From CAXTEJ01 sp964243295 (GTDB lineage Bacteria > Actinomycetota > Actinomycetes > Actinomycetales > Angustibacteraceae), in the NCBI GenBank assembly GCA_964243295.1, contig CAXTEJ010000044.1:1-25522 (forward strand): a DNA stretch of 25,522 nucleotides. Reading direction: 5' to 3'. The notes below the pieces were generated by a model. That model did no database searches, was not told where the DNA came from, and saw only the letters and a program-made list of their open reading frames with translations. Positions 21,640-25,522 of the stretch are shown here, in pieces. A program made the position numbers and the translations under genes. Within the stretch, counting starts at the first letter, position 1. Each line of letters begins with the position of its first letter.

Positions 21640-22188
21640 TCAGGCCGAGCCGGCCGAGCCTGCCGACAGGTCGATCCAGTAGCGGCGGGTGGGGCCCAGC
21701 TCGGTCTCGGCGACGTCCTGCAGCACGCCGCCGGCGCGCTCGATGGTACGGGCCGACGCGGTGTTGGCGTCCTCGCACGTCACGAGCACCCGCGCGAGCC
21801 CGCTCTCGCGCGCGTGCAGCAGCACCTCACCCAGCGCCCACGAGGCGAGCCCGCGCCGTCGCGCTGCCGGCCGGACGCCGTAGCCGATGTGGCCGCCCGC
21901 GCGGGCGAGGAAGTCGTTGAGCTCGTAGCGCAGCGAGATGGCCCCCAGCACCTCGCCGTCCTCGACCACCCACCAGTACCGCGCAGGCACGCGGTCGGAC
22001 GGCGGCACCCACCCCGGATCGCTCTGCTCTTGCAGCCGGCCGACCCACTCGGCGAACCCGTCCGCGCTGTCGACGTCGTCCTCGTCGCGCAGCCCCGAGC
22101 CGTCCTGGTGCGTGCCCCTGCCCCAGTCGTCGCGTGACCTCAGCCAGGCGTCGTGAAGGTCGGCGGTGGGGGCGAGGAGCTGCGGCAC
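21640..22188 (-). CDS. GNAT-family N-acetyltransferase (RimJ/RimL-like)
   Basis: The protein has 182 residues and transfers acetyl from acetyl-CoA to an amino group. The acetyl-CoA-binding strand-loop-helix reads IGYGVRPAARRRGLASWAL (motif A with R-x-x-G-x-A), followed by VLVTCEDANTASARTIERAGGVL and the C-terminal YWIDLS. The acceptor is unknown; relatives include antibiotic and protein N-acetyltransferases. I place the start at the GTG at 22188, which stands 7 nt after TAGCGT with a good -35, rather than at the TTG at 22224, which lies inside the promoter. It is downstream of hisS but has its own promoter. Confidence 0.88.
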   Translation of the reverse strand: MPQLLAPTADLHDAWLRSRDDWGRGTHQDGSGLRDEDDVDSADGFAEWVGRLQEQSDPGWVPPSDRVPARYWWVVEDGEVLGAISLRYELNDFLARAGGHIGYGVRPAARRRGLASWALGEVLLHARESGLARVLVTCEDANTASARTIERAGGVLQDVAETELGPTRRYWIDLSAGSAGSA

Positions 22189-22195
22189 CGGGGTG

Positions 22196-22224
22196 ACGCT
22201 AGCGGCGCAACCGTTGCGGCTCAA
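22196..22224 (-). promoter_or_regulatory. Promoter of the GNAT gene with an internal palindrome
   Basis: On the minus strand: -35 TTGAGC (22219-22224), 17 nt, -10 TAGCGT (22196-22201), 7 nt, GTG. The spacer contains the inverted repeat CGCAAC-C-GTTGCG (22206-22218), well placed for a repressor. Confidence 0.65.
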
Positions 22225-22240
22225 ACCCTTTGCGGTCGCC

Positions 22241-23599
22241 TCAGCTCTCCGGTGAGTTCACGACCGTGCCGGGGCGCAGGTCGGCGGACGGCGGCAGCCA
22301 GCTGCCGACGTCCGCCGGCACCTGCTCGCCGGTGCGGATGTCGCGCACCGAGGCCACGCCGTCGCCGGCCGCCTCGGGCGGGAACCACACGAACGGGATG
22401 CCGCGGCGCTGAGCGAACCGGATCTGCTTGCCGTACTTCTGGGCGGACGGCGACACCTCCGTCGCGACGCCGCGCGACCGCAGGGCGGTGGCGACGGCGC
22501 GCGCCGAGGGCCGGGCGTCGTCGTCGGCGAGCGCGACGAGCACGCACGTGGGCGTCGACCGGGTCGCGGTCAGGACCCGGCGCGACAGCAGCGGCGCCAG
22601 CGCGCGCGTCACGCCGAACGAGATGCCGACGCCGGGGTAGGTGGTGCGACCGTCGGAGGCGAGCGCGTCGTACCGGCCACCGGAGCACACCGACCCGAGG
22701 TGCTCGAAGCCGGCCATCTGCGTCTCGTAGACCGTGCCGGTGTAGTAGTCCAGGCCGCGGGCGACGCTGAGGTCGGCGACCACCTGGAAACCCGGCCGCA
22801 CGGCCCCCGCGACGCCGTCGAGCAGCAGCGCGACCTCGTGCAGCCCGTCGTCCAGCTCGTCGCCGGTGACGCCCAGCGCCCGCACGCGGTCGACGACCGA
22901 GGAGTCGGTGCCCTTGATCGCGGCGAGCGCGAGGCACGCGTCGGCCTGCTCGCCGGTGAGCACCTCGACGTCGACCAGCGCCGTGCGCACCGCCGCCGCG
23001 CCGATCTTGTCGAGCTTGTCGACAGTGCGCAGGACGGCGGCGACGTCGTCGACACCGATGCCGCGGTAGAAGCCTTGCACCAGCTTGCGGTTGTTGACCT
23101 GCATGCGCAGCGCGGGCAGCGACAGCCCGGCGAAGGCCTCCGCCATCACCTCGACCATCTCGACCTCGTAGTGGAACGGCAGGACGTCCTTGTCGACGAC
23201 GTCGATGTCGGCCTGGCAGAACTCGCGGTAGCGCCCCTCCTGGGGGCGCTCGCCGCGCCAGACCTTCTGGATCTGGTGGCGTCGGAACGGGAACTCGAGC
23301 TTGCCGGCGTTCTCGAGCACGTAGCGCGCGAAGGGCACGGTGAGGTCGAAGTGCAGCCCGAGCTGCTGGCGGGGGTCGGCGTCGGACTCGTCGGCGTGCA
23401 GCCGGCGCAGGACGTAGACCTCCTTGTCGATCTCGCCCTTGCGCAGCAGCTGGTCCATGGGCTCGGCCGCCCGCGTCTCGATGCCCGCGAACCCGTGCAG
23501 CTCGAACGTGCGGCGCAGCGTGTCGATCACCGACTGCTCGACGGCCCGCTCGGCCGGCAGCCACTCGGGGTACCCGGACAGGGGGGTGGGGCGGGCCAT
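22241..23599 (-). CDS. hisS: Histidyl-tRNA synthetase
   Basis: A 452-residue class II synthetase that charges tRNA-His. Seen: MARPTPLSGYPEWLPAERAV, motif 1 region, LGLHFDLTVPFARYV, motif 2 WRGERPQEGRYREFCQADIDVV, the histidine-binding ARGLDYYTGTVYE, motif 3 PGVGISFGVTR, and the C-terminal anticodon domain (VALADDDARPSARAVATALRSRGV, KYGKQIRFAQRRGIPFV). The start ATG at 23599 has a GGAG ribosome binding site 6-9 nt upstream. It follows the MBL hydrolase by 37 nt on the same strand and is probably co-transcribed with it. The pairing of hisS with an MBL hydrolase and a divergent cyclophilin is standard in actinobacteria. Confidence 0.97.
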   Translation of the reverse strand: MARPTPLSGYPEWLPAERAVEQSVIDTLRRTFELHGFAGIETRAAEPMDQLLRKGEIDKEVYVLRRLHADESDADPRQQLGLHFDLTVPFARYVLENAGKLEFPFRRHQIQKVWRGERPQEGRYREFCQADIDVVDKDVLPFHYEVEMVEVMAEAFAGLSLPALRMQVNNRKLVQGFYRGIGVDDVAAVLRTVDKLDKIGAAAVRTALVDVEVLTGEQADACLALAAIKGTDSSVVDRVRALGVTGDELDDGLHEVALLLDGVAGAVRPGFQVVADLSVARGLDYYTGTVYETQMAGFEHLGSVCSGGRYDALASDGRTTYPGVGISFGVTRALAPLLSRRVLTATRSTPTCVLVALADDDARPSARAVATALRSRGVATEVSPSAQKYGKQIRFAQRRGIPFVWFPPEAAGDGVASVRDIRTGEQVPADVGSWLPPSADLRPGTVVNSPES

Positions 23600-23637
23600 G
23601 GTGTCTCCGGTCGGTGCTGTCGGGGCGGCGCGGGCCC

Positions 23638-24339
23638 TCAGGTGGGCTGCAGCTCGCGCAGGAACGGGTTGGTGGCGCGCTCGCGCGCCATCGTGGTGCT
23701 GGGGCCGTGGCCCGGCAGCAGCAGCGTCTCGTCGGGCAGCGCCAGCACGGGCCCGGCCAGCGAGCGCAGCATGGCGCCGTGGTCGCCGCCGGGCAGGTCG
23801 GTGCGCCCGATGCTGCCCGCGAACAGGACGTCGCCGGTGAGCACCGTGCGGCTCACGCCGTCGGGGCCGTCGTCCGGCGCCTGCGGCAGGGCGAACATCA
23901 CCGAGCCCTCGGTGTGGCCCGGCGCGTGGACGACGGCGAGATGCAGCCCGGCGAGCTCGAGGTTCGCGCCCGCCGCCAGCTCGACGACGTCGTCCGGCTC
24001 GGCCCAGCGGGCTGCCGTGCCGAACTGCTGCTCCAGCATGGCGATCATGGGCCCGTCGAGCTCGGCGAGCGGGTCGCGCAGCCGGTAGCGGTCGTCGGTG
24101 TGGACGTAGGCCGCGACGCCGTGGGCACCGCAGACCGGTGTGACCGAGTAGGTGTGGTCGAGGTGCCCGTGGGTGAGGAGCACCGCGGCGGGGCGCAGCC
24201 GGTGCTCGCGCAGCAGCTGTGACAGGGCGGGGACGACCTCGATGCCGGGGTCGACGACCAGGCACTCCTCGCCGTCCGCGGCGGACACGACGTAGCAGTT
24301 GGTGCCGAAGACGGCGCTCGGGAAGCCCAGGACCTGCAC
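23638..24339 (-). CDS. Metallo-beta-lactamase-fold hydrolase (glyoxalase II-like)
   Basis: A 233-residue predicted dinuclear metal hydrolase. The metal motif is THGHLDH (His57, His59, Asp61, His62). Further ligands are visible in HAPGHTEGS, TGDVLF and PGHGPSTTM. The fold start GFPSAVFGTNCYVV is typical of the hydroxyacylglutathione hydrolase group; M. tuberculosis Rv2581c is the positional counterpart. As actinobacteria generally lack glutathione, the natural thioester may involve mycothiol or another thiol (inference). The start is GTG, 6 nt after TAGGGT. Confidence 0.93.
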   Translation of the reverse strand: MQVLGFPSAVFGTNCYVVSAADGEECLVVDPGIEVVPALSQLLREHRLRPAAVLLTHGHLDHTYSVTPVCGAHGVAAYVHTDDRYRLRDPLAELDGPMIAMLEQQFGTAARWAEPDDVVELAAGANLELAGLHLAVVHAPGHTEGSVMFALPQAPDDGPDGVSRTVLTGDVLFAGSIGRTDLPGGDHGAMLRSLAGPVLALPDETLLLPGHGPSTTMARERATNPFLRELQPT

Positions 24340-24345
24340 CCCGCG

Positions 24346-24351
24346 ACCCTA
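24346..24351 (-). promoter_or_regulatory. -10 element for the MBL-hisS genes (leaderless)
   Basis: TAGGGT on the minus strand, 6 nt before the GTG at 24339. Confidence 0.55.
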
Positions 24352-24418
24352 TCGGGGCCCTGGCGACGCCGTGACCGACTCGTGACCCCGGGCGTTCCGG
24401 CCGGCCACCGCCCGTCCC

Positions 24419-24424
24419 TAGACT
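24419..24424 (+). promoter_or_regulatory. -10 element for the cyclophilin gene
   Basis: TAGACT. A transcript starting near 24431 would give a leader of about 35 nt carrying the GGAGAGGAGG ribosome binding site. Confidence 0.5.
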
Positions 24425-24466
24425 GACGTGCCGACCGGCCGAGGCGGCGACGGAGAGGAGGACGGC

Positions 24467-25252
24467 GTGCCCAACGACCGCGAGCGCGAACGAGCGCGAC
24501 GTCGGCTGCAGAAGCGGCAGTCCTCGCAGACCGCGCTGCTGGCCCGCCGGCGCCGCGACCAGCAGGTCATCGGCGTCGTCGTCACCGTCCTGGTCGTCGT
24601 GCTGGGCGTCTTCGCCCTGACGCGGATCGCCGACGACCCGGCACCCGCGGCGCAGGGCGGTTGCCGCACGGCGCCCGCAGCGCAGTCGACGCCCGCGTCG
24701 TACCCGACGGCTCCGCCCACGACGCTCGCCGAGGGCAAGGTCTGGGACGCCACCGTGGTGACGAGCTGCGGCACGATCGGCCTGGAGCTCTACGGCGACA
24801 AGGCTCCTGCGACGGTGTCGTCCTTCATCTACCTGGCGCGGCAGAAGTTCTACGACGCCAGCCCCTGCCACCGGCTCACCAGCAGCGAGACGCTCAAGGT
24901 GCTGCAGTGCGGCGACCCCACGGGCACCGGTACCGGCGGCCCCGGCTACTCCTACGGCGTCGAGAACGTCCCGGCCGACGGGCAGTACCCGGCCGGCACG
25001 CTCGCGATGGCTCGCTCCACCTCCCCCGACAGCAACGGCAGCCAGTTCTTCGTCACCTACGGCGCCACCACGTTGCCGACCGAGGGTGGCGGCTACTCGA
25101 TCTTCGGCAAGGTGACCAGCGGCCTCGACGTCCTGACCGCCGAGGCCGCCGCCGGCACCACCGACGGCACGCCCGACGGGGCCCCGGCCCGACCCATCAG
25201 CATCGAGAGCATCACGCTGGCACCCCGATCAGTGCCGACGACCTCTCCATGA
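24467..25252 (+). CDS. Membrane-anchored cyclophilin-type peptidyl-prolyl isomerase
   Basis: The protein has 261 residues and catalyses proline cis-trans isomerisation, here outside the membrane. A highly charged N-terminus (RERERARRRLQKRQ) precedes one helix (VIGVVVTVLVVVLGVFAL, about 35-53), then a Pro/Ala linker and the cyclophilin domain (about 85-250). Domain motifs are ATVSSFIYLARQKFYD, CHRL, GTLAMARS, SNGSQFFVTY and YSIFGKV. The usual FHR appears as CHR, as in other actinobacterial membrane cyclophilins. The GTG at 24467 has the clearest Shine-Dalgarno sequence in the window. It is divergent from the MBL hydrolase and corresponds in position to M. tuberculosis Rv2582. Confidence 0.93.
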   Translation: MPNDRERERARRRLQKRQSSQTALLARRRRDQQVIGVVVTVLVVVLGVFALTRIADDPAPAAQGGCRTAPAAQSTPASYPTAPPTTLAEGKVWDATVVTSCGTIGLELYGDKAPATVSSFIYLARQKFYDASPCHRLTSSETLKVLQCGDPTGTGTGGPGYSYGVENVPADGQYPAGTLAMARSTSPDSNGSQFFVTYGATTLPTEGGGYSIFGKVTSGLDVLTAEAAAGTTDGTPDGAPARPISIESITLAPRSVPTTSP

Positions 25253-25307
25253 CCTTCCTGACCGAGCACCCACGCCCCACACCCTCGAGCAGACGGGCCG
25301 CGACGAC

Positions 25308-25522
25308 GTGACCGCGACGAACGACGACACCACTCCCGACGCCATCCCGGACGCCGCACCCACCGAACCTGCGACCGGTCCCGTCGAGGCGATCGCCGAG
25401 GGCCACGCGGACGCCGCACCCACCGAACCTGCGACCGGTCCCGTCGAAGCGATCGCCGAGGGCCAGGCGGACGCCGCACCCACCGAACCTGCGACCGGTC
25501 CCGTCGAGGCGATCGCCGAGGG
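25308..25522 (+). CDS. Repeat-rich protein, N-terminal part only (possibly DUF349 family)
   Basis: The GTG at 25308 opens a frame that runs off the window. It encodes VTATNDDTTPDAIP, then 20-residue repeats of the form DAAPTEPATGPVEAIAEG. The peptide is acidic, Pro/Ala-rich and surely disordered. No domain is visible yet. In many actinobacteria a DUF349 protein with an Ala/Pro/Glu-rich N-terminus follows the cyclophilin gene, so that family is my positional guess. There is no strong ribosome binding site. The 55 bp between the genes hold nothing recognisable. Confidence 0.6.
   Translation, partial: MTATNDDTTPDAIPDAAPTEPATGPVEAIAEGHADAAPTEPATGPVEAIAEGQADAAPTEPATGPVEAIAE
25349..25522 (+). repeat. 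60-bp tandem repeat, 2.9 copies to the window end
   Basis: Copies begin at 25349, 25409 and 25469 with almost perfect identity. Differences include gag/gaa in the Val-Glu codon pair (25386-25388 versus 25446-25448) and ccacg/ccagg at the joint. The period is a multiple of three, so copy number can change without breaking the frame. The window stops inside the third copy. Confidence 0.95.

Noticed and set aside
22189..22224. TTG at 22224 as the GNAT start
   Set aside because: It would lie within the -35 element and adds residues unlike the family. The GTG at 22188 follows a complete promoter.
25349..25522. 60-bp repeats as a CRISPR array
   Set aside because: There are no spacers. The repeats are contiguous, in frame and encode protein.

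Overview
This window looks like part of the chromosome of a very GC-rich actinobacterium. The supporting signs are the GC bias at third codon positions, frequent GTG starts, many genes without a Shine-Dalgarno site, and a set of actinobacterial families. Five genes (aspS, an Rv2578c-type radical SAM gene, hisS, a metallo-beta-lactamase-fold hydrolase and a divergent cyclophilin) occur in the same relative order and orientations that I recall from Mycobacterium tuberculosis Rv2572c to Rv2582. The window opens inside an HNH nuclease gene and closes inside a 60-bp tandem repeat. Both are typical places for an assembly to break, so this may be an entire contig. Two 100-N gaps lie in the first gene cluster; one of them is clearly an artefact.

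Layout. 1-2857: tail of an HNH (13E12-like) protein, then a membrane-anchored Ser/Thr kinase interrupted by both N gaps. 2870-5683 (minus): GTG-started aspS of the non-discriminating type, preceded by an aldo/keto reductase. 5803-11068 (plus): a 1301-residue Pls/PosA-type single-module peptide synthetase (A-T-six TM-three hexapeptide-fold domains) followed by an M1 zinc peptidase. 11077-11760 (minus): an Sfp-type phosphopantetheinyl transferase converging on them. 11805-13794 (minus): an Rv2578c-family radical SAM protein whose promoter carries a near-perfect LexA/SOS box, and a maltokinase-cap-like protein. 13906-18278 (plus): a 40-residue small protein, an unrecognised Cys-containing membrane protein, an NAD-dependent epimerase-like protein, a GH4 glycosidase and a Cys-rich/pentapeptide-repeat protein. 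18280-21580 (minus): a complete MacB-like efflux operon (adaptor lipoprotein, ATPase, permease) joined by GTGA overlaps. 21640-24339 (minus): a GNAT acetyltransferase, hisS and the MBL hydrolase. 24467-25522 (plus): a membrane-anchored cyclophilin and the start of a repeat-rich protein, perhaps of the DUF349 family.

How the genes work together. The most distinctive unit is the Pls-like synthetase, M1 peptidase and PPTase. Together they supply activation and polymerisation of one amino acid, carrier-domain priming, and a peptidase that could trim or degrade the product. This resembles loci that make isopeptide homopolymers such as epsilon-poly-L-lysine. A second theme is DNA-damage control of the radical SAM gene, whose protein also ends in a possible beta-clamp-binding motif. 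A third is pervasive leaderless transcription: many starts lie 6-7 nt after a TAnnnT-like -10 hexamer.
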